Of a stretch of DNA of 15,036 bases, positions 1-6,961 are shown one piece after another. The notes beneath the pieces were generated by a model, which was not told where the DNA came from, searched no databases, and worked only from the letters and a program-made list of their open reading frames with translations. Each line of letters begins with the position of its first letter. The stretch's first letter is position 1. Source of the stretch: CBDDRG01 sp051306415 (GTDB lineage: Bacteria > Pseudomonadota > Gammaproteobacteria > Pseudomonadales > Porticoccaceae); NCBI GenBank assembly GCA_051306415.1, contig JBPPNE010000081.1, positions 1-15,036 of the forward strand, in the 5' to 3' direction. Both the position numbers and the translations under genes were made by a program.

Positions 1-974
1 GCCCAGGCCAGGGGTACCGGGCCGAAGGCCTCGTTCACTTCGTAGAGGTCGATGTCGTCGATGGTAAGCCCGGCAGTGGCGAGCACTTTTTGCGTCGCCG
101 GGATCGGGCCTTCGAGCATGATGACCGGATCCGAGCCCACTACGGCCATCGCGTGGATGCGCGCGCGGGGTTTGAGGCCGTATTGCTTGACGGCTTTTTC
201 ATTGGCGATCATTACGGCCGCCGCGCCATCGCTGATCTGGCTGGCGTTGCCGGCGGTGACGATGCCGCCCGGGGCGAGCGGTTGCAGCGTGGCCATGGCT
301 TCCAGCGAGGAGTTGGGGCGAATGCCTTCATCGGTATCGTGGATCAGCAGGGTGCCATTCTCAAGGGTAATTTCGATGGGTAGAATCTCCTTCTTGAAGA
401 TGCCCGCTGCCGTCGCCGCCGCTGCCCGCATGTGGCTGTGGTAGCCAAACTGGTCGAGTTCCTGCCGGGTCAGTTCATATTTCTTGGCCAGCAGTTCCGC
501 GCCCATGAACTGGCTGAATTCGATGCCGGGATAGCGTTCTTCAAGGCGCGCGCCCTTGGGCTTGTCGCGACCCTTGTCGAGGCCGTCATCGACGTTGGAA
601 AACATCGGCACGGTGCTCATGGATTCGACACCGCCGGCGATGATCACATCCTGGGTGCCGGACATTACCGCCTGCGCGGCGAAGTGAATGGCCTGCTGGG
701 CGGAGCCGCATTGGCGGTCGACGGTGACGCCGGGCACGCTCTCGCCGAGTTTTGACGACAGCGCGACATTGCGGGCGACGTTGCCGGCCTGGCCGCTATT
801 CTGGGACACACAGCCGAAGATGAGGTCATCGGTCAGTTGTGGATCAATGCCCACCTGGTCGATAAGCCCATCGACCAGAATGGCACCGAGATCAATCGGG
901 TGAAATTTGCTCAGGCGCCCGCCCTTGCGCCCGGTCGCCGTGCGCAGGGCACCGACAATGTATGCTTCCGCCAT
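1..974 (-). CDS. Thiolase / acetyl-CoA C-acyltransferase (3' end cut by window edge)
   Basis: The frame is open from the ATG at 974-972 to the window edge, giving about 324 residues of a family that is usually 390-400 long; the C-terminal His and Cys motifs lie outside. The N-terminus reads MAEAYIVGALRTATGRKGG, as in thiolases. The nucleophile motif DRQCGSAQQA puts the active-site Cys at residue 89, GNASQISDGAAA follows near residue 250, and VNEAFG (N314-F317) is the conserved NEAF loop. Thiolases cleave 3-ketoacyl-CoA with CoA in beta-oxidation or condense two acetyl-CoA; the sequence does not settle which. A GAGGA Shine-Dalgarno lies 8 nt before the start, and a promoter sits about 45 nt further up. 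The gene is divergent from ppnN. Its neighbours gcdH, ligase and CoA-transferases fit a catabolic role. Family assignment is firm; substrate is unknown. Confidence 0.93.
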   Translation of the reverse strand, partial: MAEAYIVGALRTATGRKGGRLSKFHPIDLGAILVDGLIDQVGIDPQLTDDLIFGCVSQNSGQAGNVARNVALSSKLGESVPGVTVDRQCGSAQQAIHFAAQAVMSGTQDVIIAGGVESMSTVPMFSNVDDGLDKGRDKPKGARLEERYPGIEFSQFMGAELLAKKYELTRQELDQFGYHSHMRAAAATAAGIFKKEILPIEITLENGTLLIHDTDEGIRPNSSLEAMATLQPLAPGGIVTAGNASQISDGAAAVMIANEKAVKQYGLKPRARIHAMAVVGSDPVIMLEGPIPATQKVLATAGLTIDDIDLYEVNEAFGPVPLAW

Positions 975-1025
975 GGTAGTTTCCTCAGTCGCTGGTGGGG
1001 TGGCCTCTCCGAGAGAGGGAGGCGC

Positions 1026-1054
1026 ATTAGACTCCAAACGACGCTGACAGGCAA
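1026..1054 (-). promoter_or_regulatory. Sigma70-type promoter for the thiolase gene
   Basis: Read on the minus strand, TTGCCT (1054-1049) is a -35 element, followed by a 17-nt spacer and TCTAAT (1031-1026), one mismatch from TATAAT. Transcription would start near 1019, leaving a leader of about 45 nt with the GAGGA ribosome-binding site at its end. No experimental support; the match and spacing are good. Confidence 0.55.
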
Positions 1055-1059
1055 TTTTT

Positions 1060-1069
1060 GCCAGCTGGC
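1060..1069. promoter_or_regulatory. 10-bp perfect palindrome beside the thiolase promoter
   Basis: GCCAGCTGGC is a perfect palindrome 5 bp upstream of the -35 hexamer of the thiolase promoter. Its place is typical of a regulator site, but it is short and lies in GC-rich DNA, so chance is a real alternative. No binding family is assigned. Confidence 0.25.
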
Positions 1070-1085
1070 GACAACGGCGTACGCT

Positions 1086-1131
1086 ACTTTCACGGAGGTA
1101 TCCACATCACTTTCACAGAGGTATCCACATC
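1086..1131 (+). repeat. 23-bp tandem duplication upstream of ppnN
   Basis: Two abutting 23-bp copies (1086-1108 and 1109-1131) differ at one base (g1094 versus a1117). The shared core is GAGGTATCCACATC. The second copy ends just before a possible ppnN -10 element, CATAAT at 1134-1139, so the duplication overlaps the expected -35 zone. It may be a doubled regulator site or a replication-slippage product. Confidence 0.85.
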
Positions 1132-1151
1132 CCCATAATAGCGGCCCCCGG

Positions 1152-1181
1152 CAATCACCGACAATCACCGACAATCACCGA
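1152..1181 (+). repeat. Three tandem copies of a 10-bp unit before ppnN
   Basis: CAATCACCGA occurs three times without gaps, ending 18 nt before the ppnN start codon and just ahead of its ribosome-binding site (AGAGGA, 1189-1194). If the transcript starts near 1145 the repeats lie in the 5' untranslated leader. A 10-bp unit can change copy number by slippage, which would alter leader length. Confidence 0.9.
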
Positions 1182-1199
1182 TAACACCAGAGGAACACC

Positions 1200-2570
1200 A
1201 TGGCATACCCCGTCGTCGATGCTTTCATCTCCCCCGCCGGTGGCCTTGACGTGTTGTCCCGCGCCGAGGTGAGCAGGCTCTCCGGCGTCAGTCAGAGCGA
1301 GCTTTACACGCTGTTTCGCAATTGTGCGCTGGCGGTGCTCAACGCGGGCAGTACGCTCGACAACGGTAAGGAATTGCTTGAGCGCTATCCCGACTTTGCA
1401 GTTCGCGTCATTCAGGAGGAGCGGGGGGTCAAACTGGAGGTCAAGGGCGCGCCAGCCGAGGCCTTTGTCGATGGCAAGATGATCAGGGGGGTCAACGAGC
1501 ACCTGTTCGCGGTGCTGCGCGATGTGGTCTATATCAGCGCGGATATCAATGACAACCCCAGGTTTGATCTCAACTCGACGGCTGGTGTCACCAGCGCGGT
1601 ATTCCATATCCTGCGCAATGCCAATGTGTTGCGCCCCAGCAGGGACCCTAACCTCGTGGTGTGCTGGGGCGGGCACTCCATCGGCCGCGAGGAATACGAT
1701 TATTCCAAAGCGGTAGGCTATGAGTTGGGGCTGCGCGGTCTCGATATTTGTACCGGTTGCGGACCTGGCGCGATGAAGGGGCCAATGAAGGGGGCGGCGG
1801 TCGGTCACGCCAAACAGCGTATCCACGATGGCCAGTATCTCGGCATTTCCGAACCCGGGATTATTGCCGCCGAATCACCCAACCCCATCGTCAATAATCT
1901 GGTGATCATGCCGGATATCGAGAAGCGGTTGGAGGCGTTTGTTCGCCTCGGTCATGGCATCGTGGTGTTCCCCGGCGGTGTTGGTACGGCGGAGGAGATT
2001 CTCTATATTTTGGGGCTTCTCCTGCACCCTGAAAACCGGGGTATTCCCTACCCGCTGATTTTTACCGGGCCTGCCAGTGGCGCCGCGTATTTCAGCAAGA
2101 TTGACCACTTTATTGGCGAGACCCTGGGTGCGGATGCGCGCCAACTGTATCGCGTAATCGTCGACGATCCGGTGCGGGTGGCGAGAGCGATGAAGGATGG
2201 AATTCAACAGGTGCGCGAGTTCCGCAAGCACCGGGGTGACGCCTACTATTTCAACTGGCTCCTCAGGATCGACCAAGAGTTCCAGCAACCGTTTGCGCCG
2301 ACGCACGTCAACATGAGAAATCTCGCACTGCATCGCGATCAGGAGCGCCATCAGTTGGCGGCGAACCTGCGCCGGGCGTTCTCCGGTGTGGTGGCGGGCA
2401 ACGTCAAGGAGGAGGGCATCCGCGCGATCGAGGAGTTCGGCCATTTTGAACTGCGTGGCGACACTGCCATCATGGCGCCTATGGATTCTCTGCTGTCATC
2501 CTTCGTTGCCCAGGGTCGCATGAAGCTCGCGGGAGCGATCTACGCGCCCTGTTACCGCATCGTGGCTTGA
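1200..2570 (+). CDS. ppnN: Pyrimidine/purine nucleotide 5'-monophosphate nucleosidase PpnN (YgdH, LOG family)
   Basis: The 456-residue product matches the length (454 in E. coli) and, from memory, much of the sequence of PpnN. The enzyme hydrolyses the N-glycosidic bond of nucleoside monophosphates, releasing the base and ribose 5-phosphate; in E. coli it is cytosolic, tetrameric and activated by (p)ppGpp. Three parts are visible: an N-terminal domain to about residue 140; a central LOG/lysine-decarboxylase-like Rossmann domain with CWGGHS (155-160), TGCGPGAMKGPMKG (185-198) and the signature PGGVGTAEE (258-266) that carries the catalytic Glu; and a C-terminal domain with RRAFSGVVAGNVKEEGIRAI. 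The ATG at 1200 has AGAGGA 5 nt upstream and lines up with the E. coli N-terminus. It appears monocistronic and converges with the esterase gene. No missing key residue seen. Confidence 0.96.
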   Translation: MAYPVVDAFISPAGGLDVLSRAEVSRLSGVSQSELYTLFRNCALAVLNAGSTLDNGKELLERYPDFAVRVIQEERGVKLEVKGAPAEAFVDGKMIRGVNEHLFAVLRDVVYISADINDNPRFDLNSTAGVTSAVFHILRNANVLRPSRDPNLVVCWGGHSIGREEYDYSKAVGYELGLRGLDICTGCGPGAMKGPMKGAAVGHAKQRIHDGQYLGISEPGIIAAESPNPIVNNLVIMPDIEKRLEAFVRLGHGIVVFPGGVGTAEEILYILGLLLHPENRGIPYPLIFTGPASGAAYFSKIDHFIGETLGADARQLYRVIVDDPVRVARAMKDGIQQVREFRKHRGDAYYFNWLLRIDQEFQQPFAPTHVNMRNLALHRDQERHQLAANLRRAFSGVVAGNVKEEGIRAIEEFGHFELRGDTAIMAPMDSLLSSFVAQGRMKLAGAIYAPCYRIVA

Positions 2571-2660
2571 CCCGCGGACCGCCGCGATTGATTTGACGCA
2601 GGTTCGGGGTGACCACCCGTGCCAGAAGTAGCCCCCCGCTCGCGGTTTTTGGCCAGGTTC

Positions 2661-3563
2661 TCAGGCAGCACTATGCGTCGTGATGTACTTGCCGATGTCC
2701 TTGATGGCTGCCTTACCCTCGGGAACAACCATCGCCATCAAATGCCATACATGCATCATGCCGTCCCAAACTTCCAGCGTAGCGTTGACACCGCATGCCT
2801 TCGCCTTTTCATTCAGGCGCAGAGCGTCGTCGAGCAGGACTTCTTCGCTGCCGACATGGATTAGCAATGGCGGCAGGCCCGTCAAATCCGCGAACAGCGG
2901 CGACGCCAGCGGGGACTTCGGATCCTGGCCCGCCAGGTACAGATCGCCCATCCACTTGAGCGCATCGGGCCGTAGTAGCGGATCGGCATCGGCTTTGGTC
3001 TGCATGGATTTGCCGGACAACGTCAGATCTACCCAGGGAGAGATGCAGATGCCCGCCGCGGGCAGCGGCACGTCCTGTTCCTTGAGGGACACCAGGGTGG
3101 CGACGGTGAGGCCGCCGCCGGCAGAGTCGCCAGCGATGACGATGTGGTCGGGTTTGGTTCCGAGGTCGAGCAGGCCGCGGTAGGCGGCAACCGCGTCTTC
3201 AACGGCGCCGGGGAAAGGGTGTTCGGGTCCAAGACGGTAGTCGAGGATAAACGCGCGTGCGTGGGCCGCATCCGCGATGCCACCCACCATGTCGCGGTGG
3301 GTGGCGGGGGAGCCGATCGCATAGCCACCGCCGTGCAGGTACAGAATAACCCGGTCGCCGACGGAGACTTTCGGTATCTGCCATTCGCCGGGCACGCCGC
3401 CGACCACCGTTTTTTCGCCGACCTTGCGGCGCGCACTCATGGCCGACATTTTTTCCAGAGTCGCGCGTTCCTCCGTCACCGAGCCGCTCGCCCCCAATTT
3501 CTTTTTCAAGGTTGCGCGGGTAGCTGCTGCCACCAGTTTGCTGCGGATGCTGGCCATGGCCAT
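2661..3563 (-). CDS. Alpha/beta-hydrolase esterase of the hormone-sensitive-lipase (HSL) family
   Basis: The product is 300 residues from the ATG at 3563. It carries the HSL oxyanion motif HGGG (77-80), the nucleophile motif GDSAGGG (Ser147) and the His motif GMMHVW (His271). The acidic triad member, aligned through EVLLDDA, is probably Glu241 where many members have Asp. Such enzymes hydrolyse short-chain carboxylic esters, usually in the cytoplasm; no signal peptide is seen. The start at 3563 (or the ATG at 3557) is preferred because GAGAGG lies just upstream; the frame also opens at 3620, but that ATG has no ribosome-binding site. It lies downstream of gcdH on the same strand with a 181-nt gap, so it may have its own promoter. 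Natural substrate unknown. Confidence 0.88.
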   Translation of the reverse strand: MAMASIRSKLVAAATRATLKKKLGASGSVTEERATLEKMSAMSARRKVGEKTVVGGVPGEWQIPKVSVGDRVILYLHGGGYAIGSPATHRDMVGGIADAAHARAFILDYRLGPEHPFPGAVEDAVAAYRGLLDLGTKPDHIVIAGDSAGGGLTVATLVSLKEQDVPLPAAGICISPWVDLTLSGKSMQTKADADPLLRPDALKWMGDLYLAGQDPKSPLASPLFADLTGLPPLLIHVGSEEVLLDDALRLNEKAKACGVNATLEVWDGMMHVWHLMAMVVPEGKAAIKDIGKYITTHSAA

Positions 3564-3585
3564 TCGCCTCTCGTTAGGGTGTTTC

Positions 3586-3609
3586 GTGGTGTTGGCGTGA
3601 GTGGTGTTG
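3586..3609 (-). repeat. 9-bp direct repeat ahead of the esterase start
   Basis: CAACACCAC on the minus strand occurs at 3594-3586 and again at 3609-3601, a 15-bp period, just upstream of the ribosome-binding site of the esterase gene. It is noted mainly because other 5' regions of this window carry similar short duplications. Confidence 0.55.
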
Positions 3610-3744
3610 CGAAAGTGCATTGAAACTTACACCAAAGCGGCTCGCAAAGCCACACGCCGATGACTTTGCTGCGGATTGGCCAAGCAGGTAAACAAGCGAT
3701 CGCTGAGGTTGTCACCGACCGCCGTGCTGGGAATTCATGGTGGC

Positions 3745-4923
3745 TTAAAACGCGGCGATCCCGGTCTGCGCACGGCCGAGAATCAGCGCATGAATGTCGG
3801 CGGTGCCCTCGTAGGTATTGACGACTTCCAGGTTGAGGAGGTGGCGCATGATCGGATATTCATCGGAGATGCCATTGCCGCCCAGCATGTCGCGCGCCTG
3901 GCGGGCGATGTCGAGTGCCTTCGCGCAATTGTTGCGCTTCATCAGCGAGATCAGCTCGGGCGCTAGCCGGCCGCGATCCTTCAGCCGGGTCGCGGCCAGC
4001 GCGCCGAGCAGGCCCAGGCTGATCTCGGTCTGCATGTTCGCAAGCTTCATCTGGATCAACTGGTTCGCCGCCAGCGGCCGGTTGAACTGCTTGCGGTCGA
4101 GGACGTATTGCCGGGCGGTGTGCCAGCAGGTTTCGGCGGCGCCGAGCGCGCCCCAGGAAATTCCCAGACGGGCGCTGCTGAGGCAGCCGAAGGGGCCTTT
4201 GAGGCCTTTGACATTGGGCAGCAGGTGATCCTCGGACACCAGCACATCGTCCATGACGATCTCGCCGGTGATCGACGCGCGCAGCGCCAGCTTGCCCTCG
4301 ATCTTGGGCGCCGACAGCCCCGCCATACCCTTTTCGAGAATGAAGCCGCGGATATCGCCGTCGTCGGTTTTGGCCCAGACCACAAACACATCGGCGATCG
4401 GCGAATTGCTGATCCACATCTTGGTACCGGTGAGACGGTAGCCGCCGTCAACCGTGCGCGCCCGCGTGATCATGCCGCCGGGGTCGGAGCCGTGATCGGG
4501 TTCCGTCAGCCCGAAGCAGCCGACCCATTCGCCACTGGCGAGCTCGGGCAGGTATTTTTCGCGCTGGGATTCGGTGCCGTAGGTATAGATTGGGTACATC
4601 ACCAGGCTCGACTGCACACTCATCATCGAGCGGTAGCCGGAGTCGACGCGCTCGACTTCCCGCGCAATCAGACCGTAACTGGTATAGCTGACCCCGGGGC
4701 AGCCGTAACCGTGGATGGTGGCACCGAGCAGGCCGAGTGCGCCCATCTCACGGAAGATGTCGCGGTCGGTGGTCTCGTCGCGAAACGCCAGACGCACCCG
4801 GGGCAGCAATTTGTCCTGGGCGTACTGGCGCGTGCTCGCCATTATCATGCGTTCTTCGTCGCTGAGCTGGTCTTCGAGCAGAAAGGGGTCTTGCCAGTTG
4901 AACGTCGACCAGTCACCGGCCAT
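3745..4923 (-). CDS. gcdH: Glutaryl-CoA dehydrogenase (decarboxylating)
   Basis: The 392-residue product has the acyl-CoA dehydrogenase fold, with FAD/substrate motifs GCFGLTEPDHGSDPG (135-149) and KMWISNSP (168-175). NTYEGT near the C-terminus supplies the catalytic base Glu372. Features particular to glutaryl-CoA dehydrogenases are the N-terminal NWQDPFLLEDQLSDEER and GYRSMMSVQSSLV, whose Arg98/Ser99 match the human residues that hold the distal carboxylate. Glu91 and Tyr371 are also kept, as in decarboxylating forms. The enzyme oxidises and decarboxylates glutaryl-CoA to crotonyl-CoA, passing electrons to ETF, in lysine, tryptophan and aromatic catabolism. GGAGA lies 5 nt before the ATG. 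The leader upstream contains a repeated SD/start module and a promoter near 5030. No regulator gene is adjacent. Confidence 0.93.
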   Translation of the reverse strand: MAGDWSTFNWQDPFLLEDQLSDEERMIMASTRQYAQDKLLPRVRLAFRDETTDRDIFREMGALGLLGATIHGYGCPGVSYTSYGLIAREVERVDSGYRSMMSVQSSLVMYPIYTYGTESQREKYLPELASGEWVGCFGLTEPDHGSDPGGMITRARTVDGGYRLTGTKMWISNSPIADVFVVWAKTDDGDIRGFILEKGMAGLSAPKIEGKLALRASITGEIVMDDVLVSEDHLLPNVKGLKGPFGCLSSARLGISWGALGAAETCWHTARQYVLDRKQFNRPLAANQLIQMKLANMQTEISLGLLGALAATRLKDRGRLAPELISLMKRNNCAKALDIARQARDMLGGNGISDEYPIMRHLLNLEVVNTYEGTADIHALILGRAQTGIAAF

Positions 4924-4981
4924 AGATATCTCCAGACTTAAGGATATCTCCGAACTTCATAGGGGCGCCTCTGTGTTTCAT
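4913..4981 (-). CDS. Possible leader peptide overlapping the gcdH start
   Basis: A 22-codon frame begins at the ATG 4981-4979, has GGAGA 7 nt upstream, and stops at 4915-4913, overlapping the first codons of gcdH by 11 nt in another frame. The same frame also has an earlier ATG at 5002 without a ribosome-binding site and a later one at 4960 with AGAGG 7 nt upstream. The peptide contains the degenerate repeat KFGDIL-KSGDIY. This geometry would allow translational coupling to gcdH, but the frame may only be a by-product of DNA repeats. I do not recognise the peptide. Confidence 0.2.
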   Translation of the reverse strand: MKHRGAPMKFGDILKSGDIYGR

Positions 4982-4999
4982 GGCAGTGTCTCCTGACTT
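4922..4999 (-). repeat. Repeated 18-bp SD-bearing module before gcdH
   Basis: On the minus strand AAGTTCGGAGATATCCTT (4957-4940) and AAGTCTGGAGATATCTAT (4939-4922) abut and agree at 14 of 18 positions. A third related copy, AAGTCAGGAGACACTGCC, lies at 4999-4982. Each copy contains a GGAGA Shine-Dalgarno core; the last one serves gcdH. The copies lie in register with codons of the overlapping small frame. Confidence 0.8.
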
Positions 5000-5027
5000 C
5001 ATCGGGGTGGAAAATAGCGGGACGCGA

Positions 5028-5036
5028 ACTATACCA
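5028..5036 (-). promoter_or_regulatory. Extended -10 promoter element for gcdH
   Basis: The minus strand reads TGGTATAGT at 5036-5028, an extended -10 (TGn followed by TATAGT, one mismatch from TATAAT). The position of the -35 falls in a T-rich tract and matches poorly, as is common with extended -10 promoters. Transcription would begin near 5021, giving gcdH a leader of roughly 98 nt that includes the repeated SD modules. Confidence 0.45.
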
Positions 5037-5049
5037 GCGCTGCTGACCG

Positions 5050-5091
5050 AAAAAAACGCGCGCTGGCGCGGTTGCGTCGCCGCCAGCGCGC
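5050..5091 (-). terminator. Strong minus-strand intrinsic terminator between alr and gcdH
   Basis: GCGCGCTGGCG (5058-5068) and its exact reverse complement CGCCAGCGCGC (5081-5091) form an 11-bp stem with a 12-nt loop. On the minus strand the stem is followed almost directly by seven T (5056-5050), a classic Rho-independent terminator. On the plus strand there is no T-run after it. It lies upstream of the gcdH promoter, so it does not end gcdH; it would stop minus-strand RNA arriving from across alr. On plus-strand RNA it would be a hairpin upstream of alr. Confidence 0.8.
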
Positions 5092-5158
5092 TGACACCAT
5101 TGGCGCCAGCTACTGTCCGCCCAGGCATGGTGATGCCGAAACCAACATCGGGTTTGCC

Positions 5159-6238
5159 ATGAGCCGCCACACCGAAGCCATCATTAATCTCGCCCATTTC
5201 CGTTCCAACCATGCATTGGCCAAACGCTACGCTGGCGGCGCCAGAATCCTCGTGGTGATCAAGGCCAATGGCTACGGCCACGGCGCGGTTCCCCTTGCCC
5301 GTTGCCTCGGCGACGAAGCCGACGCTTTCGGGGTCGCAACGCTGGAGGAGGCGGTGGCGCTGCGTGATGCCGGCATCCAGCGGCCCATTGTACTGATGGA
5401 GGGAATGTTCGAGGCCGCTGAGATGGCCACCGTCGTCGCGCATCGCCTGGAGCTGGTGGTTCATTGCAGCGAACAGCTCGACATGCTGCTCGCCGTGCCG
5501 CTGCCGGTGCGACTCAGGGTCTGGTTGAAACTGGACACCGGCATGCACCGCCTCGGTTTTACACCGGTGGCGTTTCGTCATGCCTATGAGCGCTTGCGCG
5601 CCTCCGCCAACGTCGGTGAAATCCACCTGATGAGCCACCTTGCCTGCGCGGATGAACCGGGTCACCCCTTTGTCGTAGAGCAGCTCGCCCGTTTTGATGA
5701 GGGCGTGGCGGGGCTTGCCGGTCCCGTGAGCCTGGCCAATTCCGCCGCTCTGGTATCGCTGCCGCAGGCGCGGCGCGACTGGGTTCGCCCCGGCATCATG
5801 CTCTACGGCGCCAGTCCGTTTAGCGGCGTCCACACCATCGCCGCCGAATTGCGGCCGGTGATGACGCTGTGCTCGCGCTTGATCGCGGTACGCGACGTTG
5901 CAACGGGCGAGGGTGTGGGCTACGGCCAGATCTGGCGGGCGCCGCGGGCGTCCCGCATTGGCACGGTGGCCATTGGCTACGGCGATGGCTATCCCCGCCA
6001 CGCCCGTGTGGGCACCCCGGTGCTGGTCAATGGCAAACCGGCGACATTAGTGGGTAGGGTGTCGATGGATATGATCACGCTCGATATCAGCACAATCCCC
6101 GATGCCCGCGTCGGTGATACGGTGGTGCTGTGGGGCGAGGGGTTGCCGGCGGAAGTGGTGGCGAGCTCAGCGGATACCATTACTTACGATCTCTTCACCG
6201 GCATCGGTCGGCGAGTGGATTTTCGCTACCGCGACTAG
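5159..6238 (+). CDS. alr: Alanine racemase (PLP-dependent)
   Basis: From the ATG at 5159 the product has 359 residues, the usual size for bacterial Alr/DadX. It interconverts L- and D-alanine for peptidoglycan, in the cytosol as a homodimer. The N-terminal TIM barrel holds VVIKANGYGHGA with the PLP Schiff-base Lys35; KLDTGMHRLG gives Lys124 (often carbamylated) and Arg131. The C-terminal beta domain gives the second catalytic base Tyr255 in GVGYGQIW, plus GYGDGYPR and RVSMDM. The frame extends upstream to 5072 but lacks family similarity there, and that stretch lies in the hairpin loop and stem at 5058-5091. No clear Shine-Dalgarno is seen before 5159. Whether this is the biosynthetic alr or catabolic dadX cannot be told: no dadA or dnaB is adjacent. 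Confidence 0.94.
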   Translation: MSRHTEAIINLAHFRSNHALAKRYAGGARILVVIKANGYGHGAVPLARCLGDEADAFGVATLEEAVALRDAGIQRPIVLMEGMFEAAEMATVVAHRLELVVHCSEQLDMLLAVPLPVRLRVWLKLDTGMHRLGFTPVAFRHAYERLRASANVGEIHLMSHLACADEPGHPFVVEQLARFDEGVAGLAGPVSLANSAALVSLPQARRDWVRPGIMLYGASPFSGVHTIAAELRPVMTLCSRLIAVRDVATGEGVGYGQIWRAPRASRIGTVAIGYGDGYPRHARVGTPVLVNGKPATLVGRVSMDMITLDISTIPDARVGDTVVLWGEGLPAEVVASSADTITYDLFTGIGRRVDFRYRD

Positions 6239-6282
6239 CACCATTGCAACGAGCAAGGTTGGGCCTCCCTGTCTCCAATGCA

Positions 6283-6855
6283 CTATTTTTTCCGCTTCAG
6301 CACGACATGCTCGATGCGCTGTTCGACGAGCACGGCACGGGCATCGGCGAGTTTCTGACCCGATTCGAACGGCCCCACCAATACCCGATACCAGGTCTCG
6401 CCGGGCCGCGAATTGACTGTTTCAACACTGGTTTTCAGGTTGAGCAGCAGCAATTGGGCGCGGCGACTCTCGGCTTCCTTGCCATTCTTGAAGGAGCCCG
6501 CCTGCAGCAGGAAGCTGCCTTCTTCACGGGGTTGCGCGGGCAACTGCTCGGTTTCCCGCGCGTCCGGCACGATGGTCTCGGATTCCCGCAGCAGGGTGTA
6601 GAACTCAAAGCGCGGTTTGTCGGCGAGCTTGCCGCCGTCGCTGGTTTCCTTGGCCGCTGCCACCTTGCCGTCGGCGCCGGCTGGCTGCGGAAGCTCCGGC
6701 GCGCCGAGCAGGCTCATTATCGCGACGCCGATAGTCGCGCCGGCAGCCACGCCGACAACGAGCCACCCCCAGTGGCGTCCGTATCGACCCGCGGGGGCTG
6801 AATCGCCACGAGCCCAGGTGTTTTTGCGGGCTGCTCTGGGCTTATCGCGAGGCAT
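6283..6855 (-). CDS. SPOR-domain inner-membrane protein (FtsN-like)
   Basis: The product has 190 residues from the ATG at 6855. A basic N-terminal cytoplasmic tail (1-29) is followed by one membrane helix at about 30-50 (WGWLVVGVAAGATIGVAIMS), then a Pro/Ala-rich periplasmic linker with the PRFEFYTLLRESE motif (81-93). A C-terminal SPOR domain spans about 113-187 (FLLQAGSF, then WYRVLVGPF). SPOR domains bind glycan strands lacking stem peptides at the division septum. In Pseudomonas-like genomes a protein of this kind follows argS, downstream of priA; here it follows priA directly with a 106-nt gap and argS is absent. The frame opens further up (to 6990) but the extra residues do not look like this family. 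It converges with alr, with only 44 nt between the stops. Confidence 0.85.
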   Translation of the reverse strand: MPRDKPRAARKNTWARGDSAPAGRYGRHWGWLVVGVAAGATIGVAIMSLLGAPELPQPAGADGKVAAAKETSDGGKLADKPRFEFYTLLRESETIVPDARETEQLPAQPREEGSFLLQAGSFKNGKEAESRRAQLLLLNLKTSVETVNSRPGETWYRVLVGPFESGQKLADARAVLVEQRIEHVVLKRKK

Positions 6856-6961
6856 CAGCGCGACTCTTGTTATGGGTGCGCTATTGTAGGCAGAAGACGT
6901 TTTTGCCGCCAGCGACCACTTGGGTATGCGAAAGAGCCTCGGCTTGATGTCCACGCGCTTA

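Noticed and set aside
1152..1181. Three regular 10-bp repeats considered as a CRISPR-like array.
   Set aside because: The units abut with no spacers, are far too short, and no cas genes are present.
2571..2660. A weak hairpin followed by five T (around 2635-2649) as a ppnN terminator.
   Set aside because: The stem is only 3-4 bp with a tiny loop, too weak to call; GGGT-GACC-ACCC nearby is equally short.
3564..3620. A 19-residue upstream extension of the esterase.
   Set aside because: The ATG at 3620 has no Shine-Dalgarno, the added residues are not family-like, and GAGAGG supports the starts at 3563 or 3557.
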